Source: Pseudooceanicola antarcticus | GTDB lineage: Bacteria; Pseudomonadota; Alphaproteobacteria; Rhodobacterales; Rhodobacteraceae | Direction of reading: 5' to 3' | DNA: 64,000 bases | NCBI RefSeq assembly: GCF_900215355.1 | Contig: NZ_OBEA01000006.1 | Location: forward strand, 248,001-312,000 | Notes under the pieces: generated by a model | Told to the model about the DNA's origin: nothing | The model's input: only the letters and a program-made list of their open reading frames with translations | Database searches by the model: none | Shown: positions 8,707-17,854 of the stretch, piece by piece | Layout of the letters: every line of letters begins with the position of its first letter | Numbering within the stretch: the stretch's first letter is position 1 | Position numbers and translations under genes: made by a program

Positions 8707-9527
8707 CCCCGCCCACCACTGGCACGGAATTCGGCCCGACAGCCGACTCGACAGCGGGCCCACTTAGCGGCCAGAGCGCCCTGGTCACCGGCGCCTCTTC
8801 CGGCATCGGGCGGGCCATCGCCCTGCGCCTGGCCAGGGCCGGCGCCACGGTCTGGGCCACGGATATCACCGAAGAGGTGGTCGAAGGCGGCCCGCCGGTG
8901 GCCGATCCGCTGTCCCGGATCTCTGCCGCCTCCTGCTTCGAGCGCCTCGATGTGCGCGACCACGCCGCCTGCGCCGAGCTTTGCGCCCGGATAGCAGAGC
9001 AGCACGGGCGGCTCGATCTGGTGGTGCCATCGGCGATGACACCGGGACGGGGCAGCCTGGCCGCGACCTCACCCGAGGACTGGCGGCGGGTGATGGGGGT
9101 GAACGTGGATGGCGTCTACAACATCCTGTCGGGCGGGCTGCGCCAGATGCTGACCCAGGCGCCCAGGGACGAGGTGCGCGGGCGCTTCGTCATCATCGGC
9201 TCGCAGCACGGCATGGTCGCCTCGCCCGGTGGCTTCTCCTACGGGGTCTCCAAGGCCGCCGTCTTGCAGATGATGCGCCAGATCGCGGTGGAGCACGCCG
9301 AGGAAGGCATCATCTGCAACGCCGTCTCGCCGGGCAAGATCCTGACCGGCAAGAGCGGCCCCGCCGTGGCCCCCGAGATGCTGGCCTATTCCGAGGCCCG
9401 AACCCCGCTGCCCAGGCTGGGACGCCCCGCCGATGTCGCTCAGGCGGTGCTCTTCCTGGCAGATCCCGCCACCACCTTCGTGACCGGGCACAACCTGCTG
9501 GTCGATGGCGGCTGGATGGCCGGCTAG
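8703..9527 (+). CDS. SDR family oxidoreductase
   Basis: This 274-residue short-chain dehydrogenase has a 20-25 residue N-terminal extension, then the TGASSGIG cofactor motif near residue 29. Further on are the serine segment IIGSQHG and the catalytic YGVSKAA near residue 180, with GHNLLVDGGWMAG at the C-terminus as in classical SDRs. It is the last gene of the hydantoin operon and overlaps the epimerase gene by four bases. The gene order suggests it acts on a product of the pathway; the actual substrate is unknown. Confidence 0.86.
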   Translation: MTPPTTGTEFGPTADSTAGPLSGQSALVTGASSGIGRAIALRLARAGATVWATDITEEVVEGGPPVADPLSRISAASCFERLDVRDHAACAELCARIAEQHGRLDLVVPSAMTPGRGSLAATSPEDWRRVMGVNVDGVYNILSGGLRQMLTQAPRDEVRGRFVIIGSQHGMVASPGGFSYGVSKAAVLQMMRQIAVEHAEEGIICNAVSPGKILTGKSGPAVAPEMLAYSEARTPLPRLGRPADVAQAVLFLADPATTFVTGHNLLVDGGWMAG

Positions 9528-9569
9528 GCGCCGAGGGCTGCGCCGCTCTCAGCGCCTCCCGCCGGCCGC

Positions 9570-10250
9570 TCAGTCATAGAGCAGCGCGATATATTCGCGC
9601 AGCAGGCTGACGCGGCGGGGGCGGAAGCTCTCGGAGGTCGGAATGGCGGCCTCCATCCGCCCCACCAGGAACTTGCGGAAGTCCTGGCGCAGGCAGCACC
9701 AGGCCAGCAGGCCATAGCCCCTGTCGAGATAGACGATGGCCAGCGGATAGACCCGGCGCTCGGTCACAGCGCCCGTGCCATCGCGGTAGCGCAGATCGAG
9801 GGCCTGCTCCTCCCAGCAGGCCAGCCGGATATCCGATAGATCCGCCGAGGCCTGTTCGGGCTGCTCGTAGCGATAGACCATGTGGGTCGCATGCAGCACC
9901 TGGCGCTGCAGCCTCTCGGGCAGGGTCGCCACGATCTTGGCCAGTGCCGTCTCTGCCGCCTTTGCCAGCTGCACATCCCCCCGCTGCCGCACATCGCTGA
10001 GCCCGACCACGAGCGCCTCCATCTCGATCCGGTCGAAGGTCTGCGGCGGCAGGGCGGGATCTTCGCTGAGCGTATAGCCCAGCCCCGGCGCGCCCTCGAT
10101 GCGCGCACCGCTGTTCCGCAGGCTTTCGATGTCCCGGTAGAGCGTGCGCTCAGAGACCTCGGTCTCGGCGGCCAGCCGGGCGGCGGTGACCGGCTTGGGC
10201 AGCACCCGAAGCGCATTCATCAAGCGAAAGAGGCGTTCAGAGCGGCTCAT
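9570..10250 (-). CDS. HTH and WYL domain transcriptional regulator (YafY family)
   Basis: This 226-residue protein has an N-terminal winged HTH (residues 1-60; VTAARLAAETEVSERTLYRD) and a C-terminal WYL-type sensor domain, with RRVYPLAIVYLDRGYGLLAW near residue 165. Proteins of this type are repressors or activators that sense small ligands. It diverges from the GST gene, with 76 bp between them. A CTGAC direct repeat with a 10-bp period at 10257-10271 is a possible binding site, so it probably controls that gene and itself. Confidence 0.88.
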   Translation of the reverse strand: MSRSERLFRLMNALRVLPKPVTAARLAAETEVSERTLYRDIESLRNSGARIEGAPGLGYTLSEDPALPPQTFDRIEMEALVVGLSDVRQRGDVQLAKAAETALAKIVATLPERLQRQVLHATHMVYRYEQPEQASADLSDIRLACWEEQALDLRYRDGTGAVTERRVYPLAIVYLDRGYGLLAWCCLRQDFRKFLVGRMEAAIPTSESFRPRRVSLLREYIALLYD

Positions 10251-10326
10251 GACTTCCTGACGGAAACTGACAGTAGGCCCGATCTATACAGCAGGGGAAC
10301 TGAAAGCCAAACCGGAAGGAACATCG

Positions 10327-10947
10327 GTGCTTACCCTCTACTACTCTCCCATGTCGCGCGCCTCGCGCATCATCCGCCTGATCGACGAGCTGGACATCTG
10401 GTCCGAGATCGAGATCCGCCGCGTCAGCGTGGCGAGACTCGACGGCGCGGGCGGCCAGGACCCGTCGAACCCCCACCCCGATGGCAAGGTGCCGCTGCTG
10501 GTCCACGATGGTGTCGAGATCTGGGAATCGAATGCCATCATCCTTTACCTCACCGATCTCTTCCCCAAGGCGGGCATGGGCCCGGTCGCGGGCGATCCGC
10601 TGCGGGGCCGTTACCTGAGCTGGCTGGCCTGGTACGGCAACGTGGTCGAGCCGGTGATCGTCATGGGCGCCGCCGAGCTCAGCCATCCGATCCTCACCGC
10701 CACCTTCCGTGGCCAGGCCGAGATGACCGAGCGGCTGGTGCGCGCCCTCGAGGGTTCGCCCTTCCTGATGGGAGAGCAATTCACGGCGGCGGATCTGCTG
10801 ATGGTCTCTCCCTTCACCTGGGCCCCTGCCTCGACGCCGGATCACCCTCTGGTCCGTGCCTGGATCGAACGCTGCGACGCGCGCCCCTCGGCCGAACGCA
10901 CGGCGCGATACGACGCCGAGCAACTGCAGGAGGCAGGCGTAGCCTGA
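10327..10947 (+). CDS. Glutathione S-transferase family protein
   Basis: This 206-residue cytosolic protein has an N-terminal thioredoxin-like domain (LTLYYSPMSRASRI, then KVPLLVHDGVEIWESNAI with the cis-Pro and the ES dipeptide that binds glutathione) and an all-helical C-terminal domain (FLMGEQFTAADLLMVSP). Its electrophile substrate is unknown. The start is GTG at 10327 with AAGGA about 8 bp upstream. Divergence from a WYL regulator suggests an inducible detoxification function. Confidence 0.87.
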   Translation: MLTLYYSPMSRASRIIRLIDELDIWSEIEIRRVSVARLDGAGGQDPSNPHPDGKVPLLVHDGVEIWESNAIILYLTDLFPKAGMGPVAGDPLRGRYLSWLAWYGNVVEPVIVMGAAELSHPILTATFRGQAEMTERLVRALEGSPFLMGEQFTAADLLMVSPFTWAPASTPDHPLVRAWIERCDARPSAERTARYDAEQLQEAGVA

Positions 10948-10997
10948 GCGAACGCGCGACCCCTGATGCGGGCGGCCAACCAGCGCCGCGACTACAA

Positions 10998-11023
10998 GCG
11001 CCGGACCTTCAGGGGTCCGGCGC
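10998..11023 (+). terminator. Strong GC hairpin after the GST gene
   Basis: GCGCCGGACC and GGTCCGGCGC form a perfect 10-bp stem with a 6-nt loop 50 bp after the GST stop. The downstream T-tract is weak, so termination may be inefficient or Rho-assisted. Confidence 0.55.
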
Positions 11024-11145
11024 ACGCGTTTCCGAGGCCGTGCGCCCTGCCCGCGCAGCCGATGATTTTCCTTTCACCGCTAAAGGGCCTGTAAACTTTC
11101 GCCGCCTAGCAGAAGTGAGGTCTCATCCTTACCGGGTCTCTGCCG

Positions 11146-11712
11146 ATGCTTCACTGTGCTGCCACCTCATCACGTTGTGAAAAGACCGCCGAGGCGCTCT
11201 GCCCCGCAGTCTCGGGACTGGCGGCAGAACTGCCGCTGCTGACCGCACGCGGGGCGGTGCCGGCGCTGGAGCTGCAACCAGGCGACCGTCTGATCACCCG
11301 CGAGCGGGGCATGGTGCCGCTGATCGACATGCTGGTCGAGGCGCGCTGCACGCCGATGGTGCGGATCGCCGCCGGCTGCTTCGGCAAGGCCCGACCCGGC
11401 GCAAGCCTGCTGCTGCCCGCCGCCCAGAAGATCCTGCTGCGCGGTGCCCCCGCCTGGGGTTTCGACGGCTGTGACAGGACCCACATGACCGCCGGGGCCA
11501 TTGCCGACAGCCCCTGCGGTCGCGCCCTCGGCATCCAGCACAGCGGGCGTAGCCTGACCCGGCTCTGCCAGCTCATCCTGCCAGAGCCGCTAACCCTCTA
11601 TGCCGAGGGGCTTGAGCTTCTCGTGGAAGAGCCGCCGACGCCGCGCCTCAGCCCTCAACTGCAAGGGCAGAGAGGACGGCCGGCACTGTCTCGGGCAGGT
11701 CTTCAGCTATAA
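11146..11712 (+). CDS. Short Hint-domain protein
   Basis: This 188-residue protein resembles the Hint (hedgehog/intein) module common in Rhodobacteraceae. GAVPALELQPGDRLITRERG (residues 36-55) matches the 'fed-by-gate' Hint start, ASLLLPAAQKILLRG parallels the TPxHRxLLRG segment, and LYAEGLELLVEEPP parallels the usual end. There is no large extracellular domain attached, so this is a stand-alone or reduced form. Its last 65 bp overlap, in antisense, the 3' end of the NAD(P)HX repair gene. The biological role of these proteins is not established. The overlap may come from a drifted stop codon. Confidence 0.6.
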   Translation: MLHCAATSSRCEKTAEALCPAVSGLAAELPLLTARGAVPALELQPGDRLITRERGMVPLIDMLVEARCTPMVRIAAGCFGKARPGASLLLPAAQKILLRGAPAWGFDGCDRTHMTAGAIADSPCGRALGIQHSGRSLTRLCQLILPEPLTLYAEGLELLVEEPPTPRLSPQLQGQRGRPALSRAGLQL

Positions 11713-13210
11713 GGCCGGGGCCGCGCATCAGCGCGGCTTCCACATGCAGCCAGGCGGCCTGGGCGGCCGCGTCGAAGGGTGAGGCCCCGCGCGCCAACAG
11801 CCCGGTGATCAAGCCGGCCAGCACATCGCCGGAGCCCGCCGTGGCCAGCCATGGCGCGCTGCGTGCCCCCTGCGCCGAGTGCAGGCGCGCCCGGCCATCG
11901 GGGGCCGCGATCACCGTCGCAGCACCCTTCAGCAGGACCACGCAGCCCGCCCGCGCTGCCGCGTCCCGCGCCGCATCGAGGGCGGAATAGCCGGGGCCGT
12001 GCTCCAGCGTACCGCGCAGCTTCCCGGCCAGGTCGGGAAAGAGCCGGGCGAACTCTCCGCCATGGGGGGTCATCACAACCGGCTTGCCCCGGGTCATGGC
12101 AAAGAGCGCCTCGGGCTCTTCGGCATGCAGGCTCAGCGCATCGGCGTCCAGCACCACGGCGCGGCCTGACCCAAGCGCCACTTCGGTCTTTTCCCGCGCC
12201 ACCGCGTCCAGGCCCAGCCCCGGCCCGAGGCAAAGCGCGTTGAGCCGCACATCCTCAAGGAGAGTGGACAAAGCCTCGGCGTCCCCGCAGCGCGCCAGCA
12301 TCAGCGCGGTGATCTGGCAGGCGACCTCCTGCTGCGCGGCGGGGGGCACGGCCAGCGTGACCAGCCCCGCCCCGATGCGCAGCGCCGCACGGGCCGCCAG
12401 TCGTGCTGCGCCGGTCCGCCCCGGCCCGCCGGTCAGAACCAGCGCATGGCCATGGGTGTACTTGTGCCCCAGGGACGATTTACAGGCCGCCGGACGGCAG
12501 AGCTCTGCCCCGACCACCGAGGCCAGGGGGCCACCGGCCCGCGCCGGGTCCAGGGCCGCATCCAGGCCGATATCGGCGACCACCAGCCGCCCGCAAAGCT
12601 CGGCCCCCTGTCCCAGAAGATGCCCCGGCTTGGCGCTGTGGAAGGTCACCGTCAGATCGGCGGCGGGGGGCACCGGCCCCAGCACCCGGCCACTGTCGGC
12701 ACAAAGCCCCGAGGGGATATCCACCGCCACCCGCCGGGCGGTCTGACCGAAGAGCCGGGCCAGCAGCGCCGCGCTCTCTTCCGCCACGGGCCGCGACAGG
12801 CCGGTGCCGAAAAGCGCATCAAGCGCCAGGTCCGGCACCATCCCGGCGCGCAACCCAGCGGCGAGTTCCTCTTGGGTAAAGACAGGCCCGAACGCTTTCC
12901 ACCTCTCCAGCGCCAGCGCCGCATCGGGGCCGAGACGGGCCGGATCGCCAGCGAATCCACATGTCACCTGCCAGCCCCGCTCGGCCAGGCATCGGGCGAC
13001 CACGAAACCGTCCCCGCCGTTGTTGCCCGGACCGGCCAGAATCGCCACCCGAGGCGCTTTCTCGGCATAAAGCTCTGGCCAGCTTATATAAATCTCGCCT
13101 ACAACGGCTTTACCGGCGCGTTCCATCAGGGCGGCCCCACTGGTTTCGCCCGCCGCCATGGCCGCCGTTTCGACCGCGCGCATCTGCGATCCGGTCAGCA
13201 GATTTGACAT
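11648..13210 (-). CDS. nnr: Bifunctional NAD(P)H-hydrate epimerase / ADP-dependent NAD(P)H-hydrate dehydratase
   Basis: This 520-residue enzyme repairs hydrated NAD(P)H. The N-terminal YjeF_N epimerase domain (about 1-215) holds the AGPGNNGGDGFVVARCLAER loop, and the C-terminal dehydratase (about 235-515) holds TPHGGEFARLFPD and the nucleotide-binding TAGSGDVLAG. The start MSNLLTGSQMR at 13210 is chosen from the usual N-terminus; 30 extra in-frame residues upstream look non-coding. It diverges from glnB, an arrangement I recall from other Rhodobacteraceae. Confidence 0.92.
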   Translation of the reverse strand: MSNLLTGSQMRAVETAAMAAGETSGAALMERAGKAVVGEIYISWPELYAEKAPRVAILAGPGNNGGDGFVVARCLAERGWQVTCGFAGDPARLGPDAALALERWKAFGPVFTQEELAAGLRAGMVPDLALDALFGTGLSRPVAEESAALLARLFGQTARRVAVDIPSGLCADSGRVLGPVPPAADLTVTFHSAKPGHLLGQGAELCGRLVVADIGLDAALDPARAGGPLASVVGAELCRPAACKSSLGHKYTHGHALVLTGGPGRTGAARLAARAALRIGAGLVTLAVPPAAQQEVACQITALMLARCGDAEALSTLLEDVRLNALCLGPGLGLDAVAREKTEVALGSGRAVVLDADALSLHAEEPEALFAMTRGKPVVMTPHGGEFARLFPDLAGKLRGTLEHGPGYSALDAARDAAARAGCVVLLKGAATVIAAPDGRARLHSAQGARSAPWLATAGSGDVLAGLITGLLARGASPFDAAAQAAWLHVEAALMRGPGLIAEDLPETVPAVLSALAVEG

Positions 13211-13337
13211 GATCTTTCCAATCTGCACAAATTTTATGCGGAGCGCCATTTTTTCACGCGCCATTTTCACGCGGTCTCTGGCCTCTCCCCCAGCTTTCAC
13301 TTTAGTCGATTGTGAGCCCGCTGCGAAAGTGGTCTGA

Positions 13338-13706
<369 letters not shown>

Positions 13707-13733
13707 GAGACTCAAAACCGAAGGGAAAAGGGA

Positions 13734-15140
13734 ATGAGCAAGGAACAGGTTCTCAAGCTGATGGCTGATGAGGACGTCGCATATGTCGACATCCGCTTCA
13801 CCGATCCGCGCGGCAAGCTGCAGCACGTCACCGTCATGGCCGACCAGGTCGACGAAGACTTCCTCGAGGAAGGCTTCATGTTTGACGGCTCGTCCATTGC
13901 CGGCTGGAAATCGATCGAAGCATCCGACATGAAACTGATGCCCGACACCGAGTCGGTCTACCTCGATCCGTTCTATGCCGAGAAGACCCTCTGCATCCAT
14001 TGCTCGGTCGTCGAGCCCGACACCATGGAGCCCTACGAGCGTGACCCCCGCGGCACCGCCCAGAAGGCCGAAGCCTACCTGATCTCCTCGGGTATCGGCG
14101 ACCAGGCATTCATGGGTCCGGAAGCCGAATTCTTCCTGTTCGACAACGTCAAGTACTCGAACTCGATGAACAAGGTCTCCTTCGAGGTCGACGCTCTGGA
14201 CGCCTCCTGGAACACCGACACCGACTACGAGATGGGCAACACCGGCCATCGTCCGGGCGTCAAGGGCGGCTACTTCCCCGTGAACCCGATCGACGACGGT
14301 CAGGACATCCGCGGCGAAATGCTCTCGACCATGAAGCGCATGGGCATGAAGGTCGACAAGCACCACCACGAAGTGGCGTCCTGCCAGCACGAGCTGGGCC
14401 TGATCTTCGGCTCCGTCACCAAGCAGGCTGACGAACTGCAGAAGTACAAGTACGTCATCCACAACGTGGCCCAGGCCTACGGCAAGTCGGCAACCTTCAT
14501 GCCGAAGCCCATTGCCGGCGACAACGGCACCGGCATGCACGTGAACATGTCGATCTGGAAGGACGGCAAGCCGCTCTTCGCAGGTGACAAGTATGCTGAT
14601 CTCTCCGACGAAGCCCTGTACTTCATCGGCGGCATCCTGAAGCACGCCAAGGCCCTGAACGCCTTCACCAACCCGTCCACCAACTCCTACAAGCGCCTGA
14701 TCCCCGGCTTCGAAGCCCCGGTTCTGCGCGCCTACTCGGCCCGTAACCGTTCCGGTTGCGTCCGTATTCCGTGGGCGGAATCCCCGAAGGCCAAGCGTGT
14801 GGAAGCTCGCTTCCCCGATCCGTCGGCAAACCCCTACCTCTGCTTCTCGGCCCTGCTCATGGCCGGCCTGGACGGGATCAAGAACAAGATCCACCCCGGC
14901 GAAGCCATGGACAAGAACCTGTACGACCTGCCCCCAGAGGAGCTGGCCGACATCCCGACCGTCTGCGGCTCGCTGCGTGAGGCTCTGGAAGAGCTCGAGA
15001 AGGACATGGACTTCCTGCTGGCCGGTGACGTGTTCACCAAGGACCAGATCGAAGGCTACATCGGCCTGAAGATGGAAGAGCTGGAAACCTACGAGCACAC
15101 TCCGCACCCCGTCGAGTATGCAATGTACTACTCCTGCTGA
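13734..15140 (+). CDS. glnA: Glutamine synthetase, type I
   Basis: This 468-residue enzyme makes glutamine from glutamate, ammonia and ATP as a dodecamer in the cytosol. It has the expected length, the GAEAEFF-type metal segment ([10 protein letters not shown]), the ATP-binding segment [16 protein letters not shown] and an adenylylation site NLYDLPPEE with the tyrosine at position 397, identical in position to E. coli. It is therefore subject to P-II/GlnE control. It forms an operon with glnB and is followed by a strong terminator. Confidence 0.98.
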   Translation: MSKEQVLKLMADEDVAYVDIRFTDPRGKLQHVTVMADQVDEDFLEEGFMFDGSSIAGWKSIEASDMKLMPDTESVYLDPFYAEKTLCIHCSVVEPDTMEPYERDPRGTAQKAEAYLISSGIGDQAFMGPEAEFFLFDNVKYSNSMNKVSFEVDALDASWNTDTDYEMGNTGHRPGVKGGYFPVNPIDDGQDIRGEMLSTMKRMGMKVDKHHHEVASCQHELGLIFGSVTKQADELQKYKYVIHNVAQAYGKSATFMPKPIAGDNGTGMHVNMSIWKDGKPLFAGDKYADLSDEALYFIGGILKHAKALNAFTNPSTNSYKRLIPGFEAPVLRAYSARNRSGCVRIPWAESPKAKRVEARFPDPSANPYLCFSALLMAGLDGIKNKIHPGEAMDKNLYDLPPEELADIPTVCGSLREALEELEKDMDFLLAGDVFTKDQIEGYIGLKMEELETYEHTPHPVEYAMYYSC

Positions 15141-15166
15141 TCCCCATCGGGACAGTGAGACATCGG

Positions 15167-15193
15167 AAGGGGCGCCCCAGGGCGCCCCTTTTG
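15167..15193 (+). terminator. Rho-independent terminator of glnBA
   Basis: AAGGGGCGCC, loop CCAG, GGCGCCCCTT then TTT. It lies 26 bp after the glnA stop. Confidence 0.9.
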
Positions 15194-15828
15194 CTTTGCG
15201 CCCCAGAGCAGAGCCCAGCCATCGCCGACAACGGCCAAAGCCCCTGCCCTGCAATCGAGCCCCCTTTGCCCATCCCCGAGAGACCCTTACCCCGATGGCA
15301 GCGCTCATCGGGCCCATGCGGTGCCCTGAGCCCATGCCGTCGCTCGCGGCCCCTCCCGCCGCCAGATGGCGCCGAATCGTAGTGGCCCTATCCCTTCGGA
15401 TAGGACCCCAAGACCATTGTCCCCTTGCCTGACCAAGGGCGCCTTTGGCCGCTTTTCCGTGGGAATGAAGGCCAAAAGGTAAAGAATCCCGCCACAATCG
15501 CGCCATATTGCGGCGTATTGCGGATCTGCACACCCGGCTTTGCCACCAAGTAGGACACAATATTCCCGCTAAACGTGTGCTGACGCCGGATCACTCACCC
15601 AACTTGGCCGAAAAATCCTCGAAAACCCCGGCTCTCGTGGCCTTTGACGGCAGATATGGGCGGGATTGGGGCAGATGTATCCCAAGTTCGCCGCAATGAG
15701 GCGGGATTGCGGCGCATCGCCGCCAAATTCCCTAACCAGACCTTAATTGCTCGGGTTTCGGACCAACTTTCTCCTGATTCGAGCACCAGAGTGAGGACAT
15801 CGAGAGCAAACCACTGAAAGACAGATCC
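15194..15828. other. Long intergenic region with repeated 9-mer and small hairpins
   Basis: No convincing gene is visible in this stretch between glnA and the unknown gene at 15829. A 7-bp hairpin (CCTATCC-CTTC-GGATAGG) lies at 15387-15404. The 9-mer ATTGCGGCG occurs at 15507 and 15706, and its complement at 15689; a shortened copy (ATTGCGG) follows at 15517. The frame at 15118-15432 has no recognisable content and starts inside glnA. Confidence 0.5.
15689..15714. promoter_or_regulatory. Inverted repeat CGCCGCAAT-N8-ATTGCGGCG
   Basis: This is a perfect 9-bp inverted repeat 115 bp upstream of the unknown gene. The same half-site appears again at 15507-15515. It could be an operator or an RNA stem; no T-tract follows. 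Confidence 0.45.
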
Positions 15829-16836
15829 ATGTCTCATTCCGCGCAAAGCCACCAGGCTGGCCTGATCTTCACGGACGATAGCGACGTGACGGTCGAGCAA
15901 CTGCTGGAGCCGGTCAATTCCGTCCTTCGCGCCTTCGGGCAGCAGGGCGAAACCATGCAGGTCGACTTCGACCAGGCTGCCATCGCCTCGCAGACGATGC
16001 TTGTCGAGCTGCAGATCTTCGATGCGCCCGAGGCCGACCCGGACACCCTGCGTGTCCTGTCGTCCGGCCCGCGCACCCATCTTTCCGCCAGCTCGCGCCA
16101 GGCGCTGGAAAACCCGACCTTCTGGGTGCATGTCTCGGTCTCCGAGACCGCCTATGACGATCGCCGCCACCCCGAGACGGCCAAGGCCATGCTGGCCGAG
16201 ATCGTCCACCGGCTGATCGCCGAGACCTGCGCGCCCTTCGTGCAATGGCTGGACCGTGAAACCGTGCTGACCTCGGCCCGTTTTCAGTCCGCCTTCACGC
16301 CGATCTCGATGCGCAACACCGACGCCACCGCCCTGCATCACCCGATGCACCCGGCGCGCGTGCAGCACCCCGAGACCGCCACCATGGCCTCTCAGCCGGT
16401 GCGCGCCGCCGTCGCCTCCGAGATCTTCCCCGAGATCCAGTCCGAGACCTCGCACCTGGATGCCCGTTTCGACGCACTGCGCGCCGAGCTGAAGGCACGC
16501 CGCCAGAACACCTGGGTGGGCACCGACCCGGCCGGCGTCACCGGCCGCACCCTGAGCTCGGACGATGAGCTGCGCGATGTCTTCCGCGCCGATATCGAGC
16601 TGGACGAAGAGGATGACCCCAAGAAGCTGGAGCACCGCGTGGCGACCTATACGGTCAATGCCACCGTGGCGCTGATCAACCCGCCGGTCGCCGGCGCGCT
16701 TCTGGCCTACAACATGATCAAGGGCGAGGACTTCCGCATCTCGACCCATGCGCTGACCCTCTCGGCGGTCTTTGCCGCCGTCGGCACCGGCGCCACCCAG
16801 GTCATGGCGGAGACGCTCGCGCTGCTGCCGATCTGA
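15829..16836 (+). CDS. Protein of unknown function
   Basis: I do not recognise this 335-residue protein. The N-terminal 150 residues look like a mixed alpha/beta soluble domain (LIFTDDSDVTVEQLLEPVNS; FWVHVSVSETAYDD). A polar region rich in His, Thr and Pro covers about 155-215. The C-terminal 60 residues are hydrophobic with two possible membrane or amphipathic segments (YTVNATVALINPPVAGALLA and THALTLSAVFAAVGTGATQV). No signal peptide is seen. The ATG at 15829 lacks a strong ribosome site. Codon use resembles its neighbours. It is monocistronic, flanked by terminators. Confidence 0.75.
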   Translation: MSHSAQSHQAGLIFTDDSDVTVEQLLEPVNSVLRAFGQQGETMQVDFDQAAIASQTMLVELQIFDAPEADPDTLRVLSSGPRTHLSASSRQALENPTFWVHVSVSETAYDDRRHPETAKAMLAEIVHRLIAETCAPFVQWLDRETVLTSARFQSAFTPISMRNTDATALHHPMHPARVQHPETATMASQPVRAAVASEIFPEIQSETSHLDARFDALRAELKARRQNTWVGTDPAGVTGRTLSSDDELRDVFRADIELDEEDDPKKLEHRVATYTVNATVALINPPVAGALLAYNMIKGEDFRISTHALTLSAVFAAVGTGATQVMAETLALLPI

Positions 16837-16887
16837 GGCCGCCGCTCTCGATATTTCCTTCGGACTTACCTTCCCCGGAGTCTCTGT

Positions 16888-16916
16888 CCGCCTGCCCTCG
16901 TGGCAGGCGGTTTTTT
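16888..16916 (+). terminator. Rho-independent terminator of the 15829 gene
   Basis: CCGCCTGCC and GGCAGGCGG pair around a 5-nt loop, followed by six T. Confidence 0.92.
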
Positions 16917-16924
16917 GTTGCGCC

Positions 16925-17689
16925 TCAGGCCCCAGGGGCCGAGCTGCGCCGCACCATGAAGGTATGGATGCCAAAGGCCACCGCGCCGCTCTCGGGCAGC
17001 CGCCAGAGGCTCTGGCGTTCCGAGCGCAGGTAGTCGCCCTCGCGCGGATGGCGCTCTTCCCGCGACATGGCTTCCGACATCGGCGCAAAGAGGCGCGGGT
17101 CGTCGTAGACCAGGCAATTCGAGCGCCAGAGGGGCCGCCCCGCCTGCACCCCGTCGAAAAGCCGCTGCACCCGCCGCGCCAGGTTCTCGTCGTAGGAGGG
17201 CACGGGCACATGGATGCGCAGAAGCGGATGGCCGAATTTCTCGGACAGGGTCCAGTTGGCGGGGAAACAGAGCACCGCGCCGGTCAGCACATGTTCCGCA
17301 CCGCGCTTTTCCATCAGGCAGAAGTCCTGCTGCACCAGAAGACCGATGGTGCCCATGGGATCGTCGCGCTCCAGAGCCACCGTGACCCCGTCGGGCCGGG
17401 TCACGTGCCCCGGTTCGACCCGGTAGTCATCACGGCTCGCCAGCGCCTGCAGCACCGCATTCAGCAGCTCTTCGGCCGCAGGCCGGGCGGCCTCGTCCAG
17501 GGCGATGACATCGGCGCGGCGCTCGGCGATCAGGCGGCGGCGCAGGGCCATCTGGGCCGCGAAGGCGTCATCGACGATGATCCAATCCTCTGCCACGAGC
17601 GGCGCCACCCCCGGCAGGCGGTCGTTGGGCGCATGGGGAAGGCCCGTTTGCAGGATCGGCGCATCGGCGCTCTCGAAGATATCACGCAT
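16925..17689 (-). CDS. DUF3445 / heme-dependent oxidative N-demethylase family protein
   Basis: This 254-residue protein matches the DUF3445 family, some members of which are heme enzymes that oxidatively demethylate amines such as dimethylamine. Typical segments are EDWIIVDDAFAAQMALRRRL near residue 50, VLTGAVLCFPANWTLSEKFG near 150 and WRLPESGAVAFGIHTFMV at the end. ATG 17689 is chosen because AAAGGGTGG precedes it; the longer frame to 17803 runs into the ArsR promoter. It diverges from the ArsR/AHSA1 pair. Function by family only; substrate unknown. Confidence 0.72.
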   Translation of the reverse strand: MRDIFESADAPILQTGLPHAPNDRLPGVAPLVAEDWIIVDDAFAAQMALRRRLIAERRADVIALDEAARPAAEELLNAVLQALASRDDYRVEPGHVTRPDGVTVALERDDPMGTIGLLVQQDFCLMEKRGAEHVLTGAVLCFPANWTLSEKFGHPLLRIHVPVPSYDENLARRVQRLFDGVQAGRPLWRSNCLVYDDPRLFAPMSEAMSREERHPREGDYLRSERQSLWRLPESGAVAFGIHTFMVRRSSAPGA

Positions 17690-17820
17690 GTCCACCCTTT
17701 CTTGCCGGACCGGCGGCAGCCTAGCCCCGCTCCGAACGGAAGGCGAGAGCCCCCGGACCCGCCACCGTTGCAAGATCTGCGCCCCTGCTGAAGTTTCGAC
17801 CACCCGGACTCTCCTGTCAT

Positions 17821-17836
17821 TTAGGTATTGACCTAA
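17821..17836. promoter_or_regulatory. Operator 1 for the ArsR-type regulator, TTAGGT-N4-ACCTAA
   Basis: This perfect 6-bp inverted repeat is centred 35 bp before the ArsR start codon. A TTGACC hexamer (17828-17833) that could serve as a -35 box lies within it, so binding would block RNA polymerase. It shares its pattern with operator 2. Confidence 0.75.
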
Positions 17837-17854
17837 GTAATGACGCGCGCTTAC

